DNA of 64,000 bases. It comes from an uncultured Acetatifactor sp. (GTDB lineage: Bacteria > Bacillota > Clostridia > Lachnospirales > Lachnospiraceae). Below the pieces are notes generated by a model. It did no database searches, was not told the DNA's origin, and was given only the letters and a program-made list of their open reading frames with translations. The stretch lies in assembly GCA_947625475.1 (NCBI GenBank), contig CANQOL010000004.1:1-64000 (forward strand), in the 5' to 3' direction. Positions within the stretch are counted from its first letter, which is position 1, and each line of letters opens with the position of its first letter. Positions 33,566 through 41,333 of this stretch are shown piece after piece. The position numbers and the translations under genes are program-made.

Positions 33566-34267
33566 ATGGATATAATTTTGGAAACCACAAACCTCTGCAA
33601 AAAATTCAAAGGGCAGACAGCGGTAGACAATGTGGACATCCACATTCAAAGAAACTCTGTTTACGGGCTGCTGGGGCCAAACGGAGCAGGAAAGTCTACC
33701 ATTTTGAAGATGATTACGGGGATTCTGCGTCCCACATCCGGCCAGATTGAATTTGACGGACATCCGTGGAGCCGCAAAGATTTGAACAGCATCGGGGCTC
33801 TGATTGAGACGCCGCCGCTATACGAAAATTTGACGGCCTATGAAAATCTCAAGGCGAGAACACTCGCGCTGAATTTACCGGAAAGCCGAATCCGTGAAGT
33901 GCTCGAAACCGTGCAGCTTCCAAATATCGGCAAAAAGAAGGCGGGACAGTTTTCCCTTGGCATGAAACAGCGCCTTGGCATTGCCCTTGCATTACTGGCC
34001 CGGCCGAAGCTTTTAATTCTCGATGAGCCGACCAATGGATTGGACCCTGTCGGTATGCAGGATTTGCGTGAGCTGATCCGCTCCTTCCCGGGAAAAGAAA
34101 TTACTGTTATTCTATCCAGCCACATTCTATCCGAGGTTGAGCTGATTACAGATCACATTGGGATTCTCTCCAACGGAAAATTGGGTTATGAAGGCGAAAT
34201 CCACAAAAATATCGACTTGGAGCGCGTCTTTATGGAAGTTGCCGGCAGCACCAAAAAGGAGGGCTGA
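33566..34267 (+). CDS. Lantibiotic-immunity ABC transporter ATPase (NisF/CprA type)
   Basis: The 233-residue ATPase has Walker A GPNGAGKST near residues 38-46, the signature FSLGMKQR near 130, Walker B LLILDEP near 150 and a switch histidine in SSHILSEVE. FSLGMKQR and overall length fit the bacitracin/lantibiotic protection subfamily. It is followed directly by two related permeases and then by a two-component system, the classic CprABC/NisFEG arrangement. Energised export would remove lantibiotics or similar peptides from the membrane. The block has lower GC than its surroundings. Confidence 0.85.
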   Translation: MDIILETTNLCKKFKGQTAVDNVDIHIQRNSVYGLLGPNGAGKSTILKMITGILRPTSGQIEFDGHPWSRKDLNSIGALIETPPLYENLTAYENLKARTLALNLPESRIREVLETVQLPNIGKKKAGQFSLGMKQRLGIALALLARPKLLILDEPTNGLDPVGMQDLRELIRSFPGKEITVILSSHILSEVELITDHIGILSNGKLGYEGEIHKNIDLERVFMEVAGSTKKEG

Positions 34268-34270
34268 CGG

Positions 34271-35002
34271 ATGTTAAGAATGATTCGATCCGAACTGCTG
34301 AAAATGCGTCACACTTTTTCCCTGAAGTTAATTGTTTTTACTCCCCTGGCTACACTCCTGCTGAGTTATCTGCTAAGCGGCAGCTATGCTCAATTTTCGG
34401 CGTACAACTGGTGGTATTTCATGGTTTTACCGCTTGTGGCTGCCTTATGTTCTGCAAGCATGATTACCCGGGAGAAAAAAACCGGGATGCAGAACATCGT
34501 CTGCCTGCCGATACAGTTTCGTAAAATCTGGCTCGGAAAAACGGCCGCAATGGTGATCCTGCTTTTTGTGTCAAACATCCTGCTGTGGATTTCAACAACT
34601 GCTGCCGGCTTTGTGACAAATGCTGCGATTTCCCCGCTGGATGGACTGATGGGATGTATCCTCCTCTTTCTGACTTATTTGTGGCAGATCCCTTTTATCA
34701 TGTGGTTAGTGAATTTTATGGGCTATCTTCCATCCATCCTGGTGTCAATGGCTGCAAATGTGATTTTATCTGCTGTTGGAGCCGAGACAGAATGGTTCTT
34801 ATTTGTCCCTTATGCGATCCCGGCCCGCATTGTATGCCCATTCTTCAAAATACATGTCAACGGAATTCCACTGGAAAGCGGTTCGCCCCTTTTATCGAGG
34901 GAATATGTTCTTCCGGCACTGATTATCAGCCTGCTATTTGCACTCGCTGTTTTTCTGGGCAGTTCAAAATGGTTTTCGAGGGGAGGCCAGGCCCATGAAT
35001 GA
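34271..35002 (+). CDS. Lantibiotic-immunity ABC permease (MutE/EpiE type)
   Basis: The 243-residue permease has six predicted helices. Its opening MIRSELLKMRHTFSLKLIVFTPLA and GSYAQFSAYNWWYFMVLPL are characteristic of the MutE/EpiE immunity permeases. The gene starts 3 bp after the ATPase stop and its last 8 bp overlap the next permease. It should form the membrane channel together with that partner. Confidence 0.8.
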   Translation: MLRMIRSELLKMRHTFSLKLIVFTPLATLLLSYLLSGSYAQFSAYNWWYFMVLPLVAALCSASMITREKKTGMQNIVCLPIQFRKIWLGKTAAMVILLFVSNILLWISTTAAGFVTNAAISPLDGLMGCILLFLTYLWQIPFIMWLVNFMGYLPSILVSMAANVILSAVGAETEWFLFVPYAIPARIVCPFFKIHVNGIPLESGSPLLSREYVLPALIISLLFALAVFLGSSKWFSRGGQAHE

Positions 35003-35741
35003 ATTTGGCCGCTATCTGAAAAGCGACATTTATAAGCTGCGGCATTCCTGGTATTTTGCGGTTCATTTGCTCTTTCCTGTCCTGGGGGCCGTTCTTATGC
35101 TGCTTTATTCCCGTTTCTCGTCCAGCAATGAACTGAATAAACTGGCAGCTTTCGTCCAGATAACGGCAGCCGCATTTCCATTTGCCATCTCGATTGTCTG
35201 TCAGATGGCTGCAGAGCAGGAATTACAAGCGGGGCAATTCCAAAATATGCTCACGCTCCCAGACCGCAAAAAGACTGTTTTCTCAAAACTCGCCATCCTG
35301 CTTTTGTCGGGTTTGTTTTCCGCCGCACTCAGCACCGTTTTATTTGGGGTTCCGTTTTCCTATATTACAGGGACTAAACTTCCGGTGAAATTCTTTATCC
35401 TTATTCCCATTGTGCTTTGGGCCGGCAATATTATGATATACGGTCTGCACCTAATATTGGCTTTCCGCTTCGGGCGAAACCTCGGAATCAGCATCGGCGT
35501 AATGGGGAGCCTGCTGTCAGCCCTTCTCCAAACAGGGATCGGTACGGGACGGTGGTTTGTGATTCCCTACGGTTTAGGGATACGCTTTGCAGAAAGTGCC
35601 CTGATCTCCCTATTCCGTCTGCCGTCCGCAGGAAATCGTGAACTTCAAATAGGAATTATCTTTTGCACCGCTGCCACCTGTGGTATCATAGGCTTCGTAC
35701 CATTTTGGTTTTCCCGATACGGTGGAGCATCTTCCGATTAA
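34995..35741 (+). CDS. Lantibiotic-immunity ABC permease (MutG type)
   Basis: This 248-residue permease has about six helices. FGRYLKSDIYKLRHSWYFAVHLLFP is typical of the MutG class and homologous to its neighbour. The ATG at 34995 overlaps the MutE-type stop (ATGAATGA). A longer open frame exists upstream but lies inside the other gene. Just after its stop begins the remnant of a response regulator, so a deletion boundary lies almost at the end of this gene. Confidence 0.8.
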   Translation: MNEFGRYLKSDIYKLRHSWYFAVHLLFPVLGAVLMLLYSRFSSSNELNKLAAFVQITAAAFPFAISIVCQMAAEQELQAGQFQNMLTLPDRKKTVFSKLAILLLSGLFSAALSTVLFGVPFSYITGTKLPVKFFILIPIVLWAGNIMIYGLHLILAFRFGRNLGISIGVMGSLLSALLQTGIGTGRWFVIPYGLGIRFAESALISLFRLPSAGNRELQIGIIFCTAATCGIIGFVPFWFSRYGGASSD

Positions 35742-35743
35742 GG

Positions 35744-36096
35744 CGGATCGCTTCAAAATGGCAAAACAGGCCGCCGTTTGAGAAAAGGCTCATATACAGG
35801 GGAAGAATTCTTTTTCTATCTCCGGCATCGTGTTTCAAATCAATGCCAAGGAAGCGGAGACGCAGGGGAAAAAGCTCCCATTCACCAAAAGTGAATATGA
35901 GATCTGCGAATATCTGGCGCTCCATCGCGGGCAAACCTTTACGCGGGAACAAATTTATGAAGCTGTTTTCGGCTTTGACGGGGAAAGTGACAGTTCTGTT
36001 ATTTCCACGCATGTCAAAAATATTCGCGGAAAGCTGGCTGCGTATCATGCCGCTCCGATAGAAACAGTATGGGGGGTGGGTTATAAATGGGTGTAA
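35744..36096 (+). pseudogene. Response regulator remnant: receiver domain lost, frameshifted linker, intact DNA-binding domain
   Basis: The 88 codons from the GTG at 35830 encode a complete OmpR-type winged helix (LPFTKSEYEICEYLALHRGQ, VFGFDGESDSS, HVKNIRGKL, VWGVGYKW). Upstream there is no receiver. Residues RIASKWQNRPPFEKRLIYRG, readable from 35744 in another frame, resemble the linker that normally joins receiver and DNA-binding domains. The frame changes near 35799-35806. The gene thus lost about 120 codons and gained a frameshift. The DNA-binding part might still be made from the GTG and bind constitutively. It overlaps the kinase start. Confidence 0.65.
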
Positions 36097-37451
36097 AAAA
36101 ACTTCGTTCGGTATTTATGCGGCACGCGCTGTCCCTCGCGTCTGCTGTTTTTATCGTCATGGCTGTCAACGTGGGAGCTTACCTCTGGTGCGTGAGCCAG
36201 GGCTTCATTTATCCCCTGAACCGTGTGACCGCCGAGATAGAAACAGCAAAGGGAAACCTGCAGTCCGCAGAGCAGCTTACCGAGAAGGATATCCCGTTCC
36301 TCTGTGAGTATGCTTTATTCACAAAGGACGGGCAGTATAAAACGGGTTCCATCACACCGGAAAAAGGCGCTTCCGTCTGGAATGTCTCCATGGAAAACGG
36401 GCGGCCAAGCGACCATCCGTATCTTTATTCGGTCATAGATCGGGAAAACGACGTTTTGATTTTGAGATACCGCATGACGGCCCAATTTGAAAATCAAGTG
36501 CTGAGAAGCCTATTTCCGTCTGTGGATCTGCTTCTGATCCTCATTATCTTACTGGAAATACTGATTTCCCTGATCGCCCTCTCCTTTCTCTTTGGCAGAT
36601 ATCTTGGGAAAAAGATCGACCGCCTGCTCGTTGTCGTTCACAAAATTGAGCAGCAGGACTTAAATTTTGAAATTCAAAGGAGCAGACTATTTGAAGTTGA
36701 CCGGGCATTGGACGCGCTTGACCGCATGAGACTTGCATTGAAACAATCACTTTTCAAACAGTGGCATGACGATAAGATGCGGCAAGAGCAGCTTTCCGCT
36801 TTAGCACACGATTTGAAAACACCGCTTACCATTATCCGCGGCAATACGGAGCTGCTTTTTGAGACTCCGCTTTCCGCGAAGCAGAAAGAGTGCGCGGAAT
36901 ACATTGCGGACAGTTCCTTACAGATGCAAGACTATGTGCAGACCTTGATTGAGGCTACCAAATCGTGGGAAAGCTGCCGGCCCTGTATGCGGAAGATCCA
37001 TATGGGATCTCTGCTTCAGGAACTGAAGCGGCAAACGGATGGCCTGTGCGCGGTGAACCGTATTACCCTGTTATGGGATTGCGGGCAGTTTCCGGAATCT
37101 ATTACGGCAGATCACGATTTGCTGATAAGGATGCTCGTCAATGTGCTTTCAAACGCGGTCGAACATACCCCCCAGGGGGGAAAGGTCGCCTTTCAAATAC
37201 AGGAGCATAGCGGCGGACTTTCTTTTCTGATTACAGATACCGGGCAGGGATTCTCTGACGAGGCCTTGAAACACGCAACGGAACAATTCTTTATGGATGA
37301 TGACAGTCGAAGTTCAAGATCTCATTACGGCATCGGCCTGTATGTTGCGGCATCTATCGCCAAAAAACATAACGGAACAATCATTTTAGAAAATTCTGCT
37401 TCCGGCGGTGCGAAAGTTACCATACAAATTCCATACGGACACCCCATATGA
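36087..37451 (+). CDS. Sensor histidine kinase of the lantibiotic-immunity system
   Basis: This 454-residue kinase has helices near residues 13-36 and 146-170 flanking a 110-residue extracellular sensor. HAMP-like sequence follows, then the H-box LAHDLKTPLT (H241), N-box VNVLSNAVEHTP, DTGQGF and GIGLYVA. All catalytic boxes are intact. The ATG overlaps the response-regulator stop region. It would sense peptides at the membrane. Its partner regulator here has no receiver, so its phosphoryl group has no cognate acceptor in this window. Confidence 0.85.
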   Translation: MGVKKLRSVFMRHALSLASAVFIVMAVNVGAYLWCVSQGFIYPLNRVTAEIETAKGNLQSAEQLTEKDIPFLCEYALFTKDGQYKTGSITPEKGASVWNVSMENGRPSDHPYLYSVIDRENDVLILRYRMTAQFENQVLRSLFPSVDLLLILIILLEILISLIALSFLFGRYLGKKIDRLLVVVHKIEQQDLNFEIQRSRLFEVDRALDALDRMRLALKQSLFKQWHDDKMRQEQLSALAHDLKTPLTIIRGNTELLFETPLSAKQKECAEYIADSSLQMQDYVQTLIEATKSWESCRPCMRKIHMGSLLQELKRQTDGLCAVNRITLLWDCGQFPESITADHDLLIRMLVNVLSNAVEHTPQGGKVAFQIQEHSGGLSFLITDTGQGFSDEALKHATEQFFMDDDSRSSRSHYGIGLYVAASIAKKHNGTIILENSASGGAKVTIQIPYGHPI

Positions 37452-37551
37452 GCCCCTCCAAATCACTTTCCGAAATTTCCCGTATCCTAACGCTGCCCTC
37501 CGGTCCCGGCCCGCCGTCCGGGCAGGCTGCATGACCGGCCTGTACGCAGCC

Positions 37552-37713
37552 TTACCTTGAGCCGTCCATCGCCTCCACGATCTCAAAATATTCATCCACC
37601 TTTTTCTGCGCTTCTTCCTCGGACAGACCATAATGCGCCATGACAAGATGCAGCACAGTGCCAATCGCGTAATCCCGTGAAAACAAATCACGAATAAAAT
37701 CTAATACATCCAT
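37552..37713 (-). CDS. Small hypothetical protein
   Basis: A 53-residue acidic protein starting MDVLDFIRDLFSRDY, with a predicted helical LSEEEAQKKVDEYFEI segment. AAGGGG lies seven bases before the ATG. It lies on the aquaporin strand but downstream of that gene's terminator-like hairpin. No family is recognised. The clean ribosome site and sensible composition support translation. Confidence 0.45.
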   Translation of the reverse strand: MDVLDFIRDLFSRDYAIGTVLHLVMAHYGLSEEEAQKKVDEYFEIVEAMDGSR

Positions 37714-37771
37714 TCCGAATCCCCTTTCTGTCATCCCAGGACGCATTCCTCATAAAGCACACCGGCAGTCA

Positions 37772-37813
37772 AAACCGGCCCACCCCGGGTCTCCCCCAGA
37801 GTATGGCCGGTTT
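37772..37813 (-). terminator. Terminator after the aquaporin gene
   Basis: Nine-base arms AAACCGGCC and GGCCGGTTT enclose a 24-base loop. A short T run follows on the minus strand, 18 bp after the aquaporin stop. Confidence 0.55.
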
Positions 37814-37831
37814 CTTCAGCCCGCTGCCCTC

Positions 37832-38524
37832 TTACTTGTCACTCTCCAGATACTTGTAGACCACCGCCGCCAGGGCCGCGCCCACAAGGGGCCCCAGGAT
37901 AAACACCCACACGCAGGCGATGGGAGCGGTATTGCCGCCGATGGCCGCCACAATGGCAGGCCCGATGCTTCTGGCCGGGTTCACGCTGGTGCCGGTCAGG
38001 CCGATGCCCAGAATATGCACCAGAGTCAGCGTCAGGCCGATCACCAGGCCGCCGAAGGAGCCGTGTCCCGCCTTCTTGGAGGTCACGCCCAGGATGGTCA
38101 TCACAAAGATAAAGGTCAGCACTGCCTCCACCAGAAGGCCCGCCAGGGCGCTTCCGCCCACGCCCGCCAGTCCGTTAGAGCCAAAGCCCCCGGTCATATC
38201 CGTCACTCCCCCCAGGGAGAAGATGGCCGCCAGAAGGCCCGCCCCCGCCAGAGCGCCCAGGCACTGGGAGACCACATATCCCACAAAATCCCTGACCGTC
38301 ATGCCGCCGCTCAGGAGAACTCCCAGGGAGACCGCCGGGTTGATGTGGCAGCCGGAGATATTGCCCACACAGTAGGCCATCCCCACGATCACCAGGCCGA
38401 AGGCCAGCGCCGTGAGAATATATCCGCCGCCGTTGGCCGCGTCGCAGCCCACCAGCATGGCGGTGCCGCAGCCCATGGTGACCAGCACCAGGGTGCCGAT
38501 GAATTCCGCAATGTACTTTTTCAC
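37832..38524 (-). CDS. Aquaporin (MIP family, AqpZ-like)
   Basis: This 230-residue channel has six helices and both NPA boxes: HINPAVS near residue 63 and VNPARSIGP near 185. The remaining sequence (AEFIGTLVLVTMGCGTAM) is typical of AqpZ-like water channels. I chose a GTG start nine bases after AAGGAGG; about 100 further open codons upstream overlap the divergent promoter region and are not protein-like. It should move water, or possibly small solutes, across the membrane. It is divergent from a cation antiporter, which suggests shared osmotic control. Confidence 0.9.
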   Translation of the reverse strand: MKKYIAEFIGTLVLVTMGCGTAMLVGCDAANGGGYILTALAFGLVIVGMAYCVGNISGCHINPAVSLGVLLSGGMTVRDFVGYVVSQCLGALAGAGLLAAIFSLGGVTDMTGGFGSNGLAGVGGSALAGLLVEAVLTFIFVMTILGVTSKKAGHGSFGGLVIGLTLTLVHILGIGLTGTSVNPARSIGPAIVAAIGGNTAPIACVWVFILGPLVGAALAAVVYKYLESDK

Positions 38525-38558
38525 GATAAAAAACCTCCTTTTTCTATAAGATACTTCC

Positions 38559-38587
38559 AGTTTACCCCACATATCCCTCATTGTCAA
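38559..38587 (-). promoter_or_regulatory. Aquaporin promoter
   Basis: On the minus strand TTGACA (38582-38587), a 17-bp spacer and TAAACT (38559-38564). Its -35 lies next to that of the divergent antiporter promoter. Confidence 0.75.
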
Positions 38588-38588
38588 C

Positions 38589-38617
38589 TTGCCAAACCGT
38601 TCCTCCTGTGGTACAGT
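38589..38617 (+). promoter_or_regulatory. CPA1 antiporter promoter
   Basis: TTGCCA (38589-38594), a 17-bp spacer and TACAGT (38612-38617). It abuts the divergent aquaporin promoter. Confidence 0.65.
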
Positions 38618-38654
38618 AAAAACGAAATTTCCACCCGGTAAAGGAGGCGCTGAC

Positions 38655-39941
38655 TTGGAATTCCTTACTATATTTACAATCCTGATCCTGCTGATCACCC
38701 TGATCAGCCTGGTGAACGAGCGCACCGTGAAAATGCCAAACGAAATCGCCCTGCTGCTGTTCTCCTTCCTGATCTGCCTTGCGCTGCGCCTGGGGTACGC
38801 TCTGTTTTCCCCCCAGCTTCTGGAACGGGCCCTGGCCATGTTCCGGAATTTCCAGTTTGAGAGCTATCTGATGGACGGCGTCCTGTGCTTTATGCTCTTC
38901 GCGGGAGCGGGCCAGGTACATTTCAAGAAATTCACCGTAAACCTTAAAAATATTACCCTCCTGTCCCTGGCGGCCACCGCCCTCTCCTCCGTGCTCTTCG
39001 GCCTTCTCTTTTACGGGGTCACGCACCTGCTGGGCCTTGGGCTGGACATCTGGGTCTGCATCCTCCTTGGCTGCATCATCTCCCCCACGGACCCCATCGC
39101 GGCCACGGGGATCATGAACAAGCTGGGCCTTTCCAAGAATATCACCACCATCATCGAAAGCGAGTCTCTCTTCAACGACGGCATGGGCGTGGTCCTTTTC
39201 GCTTTCTTCAAGAGCATCGTCTCCAACATGGGCCAGGAAAACTTCCTGCTGCTGATGCTGCGGGAGGCCCTGGGCGCCGCGGCGGTGGCCCTGCTGGTTT
39301 CCGGTCTTCTGTTCCTGCTGGTGCCCCTCACCAGGAAGCCCATCAACCATGTCTTCATCAGTATCCTGACGGTGTCCGCCGCCTACCTGATCTGCGAGAT
39401 CTGCGGCTTCTCCGGCCCCATCGCCTCCGTGATCTGCGGCATGTACTTCTCCTACCACATGGAGAAGCTGGAGCGCCTGCGCCAGGTGATCGATCCGGGA
39501 GAGATCTACAACGATTTCTGGGAGGTGGTGGACGGACTGCTCAACAGCGTCCTGTTTGTGCTCATCGGCATTTCCACCCTGCGCCTGTCCTTCACGCCGG
39601 AGCTGGTCATTGCCGGCCTGTCCGCCGTGGTGTGCACCCTGCTCTCCAGGGCAGCCGGCGTGGGGGTTCCCACCGCCCTGGCGGCAAGGGGCCGTTTCCC
39701 CGGGGGCTACAATCTGTCCGAGTACGTGCTGCTGATGACCTGGAGCGCCTTAAAGGGCGGACTGTCCCTGGCCCTTGTCATCAGCACCCAGGAATTCCTG
39801 CCCCAGGAAACCTACCGGGTGCTGCTGGAGGCCGTCTACACGGCTATCTTCTTCACCGTCATCGTCCAGGGACTCACCACCAAGAAAATGTACCGCTTTA
39901 TTGAGCGCCACAAATCACTTCGCATCAGAAAAGGAGAATAG
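38655..39941 (+). CDS. CPA1-family cation/proton antiporter
   Basis: This protein of about 428 residues has some 12 helices, with the CPA1 landmarks SPTDPIAATGIMNKLGL and ESLFNDGMGVVLF that carry the ion-binding aspartates. The start is TTG eight bases after AAAGGAGG; an ATG 22 codons earlier lies in the promoter. It is followed after 3 bp by a TrkA-like protein, so antiport is probably controlled by nucleotide binding to that soluble subunit. Whether it carries Na or K cannot be told from sequence. Confidence 0.85.
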   Translation: MEFLTIFTILILLITLISLVNERTVKMPNEIALLLFSFLICLALRLGYALFSPQLLERALAMFRNFQFESYLMDGVLCFMLFAGAGQVHFKKFTVNLKNITLLSLAATALSSVLFGLLFYGVTHLLGLGLDIWVCILLGCIISPTDPIAATGIMNKLGLSKNITTIIESESLFNDGMGVVLFAFFKSIVSNMGQENFLLLMLREALGAAAVALLVSGLLFLLVPLTRKPINHVFISILTVSAAYLICEICGFSGPIASVICGMYFSYHMEKLERLRQVIDPGEIYNDFWEVVDGLLNSVLFVLIGISTLRLSFTPELVIAGLSAVVCTLLSRAAGVGVPTALAARGRFPGGYNLSEYVLLMTWSALKGGLSLALVISTQEFLPQETYRVLLEAVYTAIFFTVIVQGLTTKKMYRFIERHKSLRIRKGE

Positions 39942-39944
39942 ACC

Positions 39945-41312
39945 ATGCGTATCATCATCATCGGTTCCGGAAAAAGCTGTGAGGTTTTGGTGCAGCAGAT
40001 GGAAAAAAGCGCCCACGATATCATTGTGGTCGACAAGGACAAAAAGATCGTGGATACCCTCACCGACCGCTACAGCGTGAACGGCGTCTGCGGCAGCGGC
40101 GCCTCCCGGGAGGTTCTCCTGGCAGCCGGAGCGGACACGGCGGATCTTTTGATCAGCCTGACCCCGGTGGACGAGATCAATCTTCTGGCCTGCTCCATGG
40201 CCAAGCAGATGGGCACCCGCTATACCGCCGCCCGTCTCACCCGGGACGATTTGACCAAGGATCTGACCTATCTGCGGGAATCCTTCCACCTGGACTATGT
40301 GGTCAACCCAAAGGAAATTTTCGCCCAGGCGCTGGCCTCCCAGGTGTTCTTCAACGCCGCCAACCGGGTGGAGCCTATTTTGGGCACCCTGGCCATGCTG
40401 GCGGAGGTGGCTGTGGAAAAGGACAGCATCTTAGACCACGCAAAGCTGCATGAATTAAAGCCCCTTCTCCAGTCGGACTTCCTGATCCTGGGCGTGTTCC
40501 GGGGCGATAAGCTCCAGGTGCCCAAGGGGGATTTTGTGCTGGAGGCGGGAGATATCATCGGCATCCTGGCCCTGCCCGCGGGCATGCGCCAGATCCTGGC
40601 CAAGACCTCCCTCACCCGCAAGCCCGTGAAAAACGCCATGCTGGTGGGCGGCGGAGAGATCGGCCGGATCCTGGCAGGGCTGCTGCAGGAGCACAAGATC
40701 AAGGTGACCCTGGTGGAGAGCGACCGGAAGCGCTGCGCGGAGCTGTGCGAGGCCATGCCCAGCCTGAATGTGGTATACGGCGACGCCGCGGAGGTGGATC
40801 TGCTGGAGGAGGCAGGCATCCGCAAACAGGACGTGTGCGTGTGCACCACCGGCAGCGATGAGACCAACCTGCTGGTGTCCCTGATCGCCTGGAGCAACGG
40901 GGTAAACAATATCATCGCCCGGATCGGGTCCGACGCCTACGACCGGGTGCTGCGCAAGGTAACCATCAATATCACCATGTCTCCGGACCGGCTGCTGGCG
41001 GGACAGCTGATGGACTATATCCATTCCCTCTTAAGCGGCAAGGACGGCCGGGACGCCAGCCGCTACTATCAGCTGGGCCCCGGCATGATCCACGTGCACG
41101 ATTTCACAGTGCCCCAGGGGTTTGAGCGCTGCGGGAAGCCTCTCATGGCCGGCGGCATGCGCCTGAAAAAGGGCATTATCCTGGGCGCCATTCTCCGCCG
41201 CCGGGAGACCGTGATCCCCAAGGGCACCGACGTCCTTCAGACCGGGGACCGGGTGCTGGTCATCACGGACGGCCAGCAGACCCTTTCCTCCCTAAGCCAG
41301 ATCTTCGCATAA
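39945..41312 (+). CDS. TrkA-like RCK regulatory protein
   Basis: The 455-residue protein has two RCK-N/RCK-C units, the TrkA layout. The first Rossmann motif IIIIGSGKSCEV is altered from GxGxxG, while the second, MLVGGGEIGRIL, is canonical. C-terminal ligand domains lie near 140-225 and 370-455. No TrkH membrane partner is nearby, and its immediate upstream neighbour is a CPA1 antiporter. It may regulate that antiporter, or a TrkH encoded elsewhere. The two genes are 3 bp apart and surely co-translated. Confidence 0.85.
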   Translation: MRIIIIGSGKSCEVLVQQMEKSAHDIIVVDKDKKIVDTLTDRYSVNGVCGSGASREVLLAAGADTADLLISLTPVDEINLLACSMAKQMGTRYTAARLTRDDLTKDLTYLRESFHLDYVVNPKEIFAQALASQVFFNAANRVEPILGTLAMLAEVAVEKDSILDHAKLHELKPLLQSDFLILGVFRGDKLQVPKGDFVLEAGDIIGILALPAGMRQILAKTSLTRKPVKNAMLVGGGEIGRILAGLLQEHKIKVTLVESDRKRCAELCEAMPSLNVVYGDAAEVDLLEEAGIRKQDVCVCTTGSDETNLLVSLIAWSNGVNNIIARIGSDAYDRVLRKVTINITMSPDRLLAGQLMDYIHSLLSGKDGRDASRYYQLGPGMIHVHDFTVPQGFERCGKPLMAGGMRLKKGIILGAILRRRETVIPKGTDVLQTGDRVLVITDGQQTLSSLSQIFA

Positions 41313-41333
41313 GCAAAAGCACTCCGGGAGGCC

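Noticed and set aside
38525-38839. N-terminal extension of the aquaporin
   Set aside because: It covers both divergent promoters and has no aquaporin-like sequence; the GTG at 38524 follows a perfect ribosome site.
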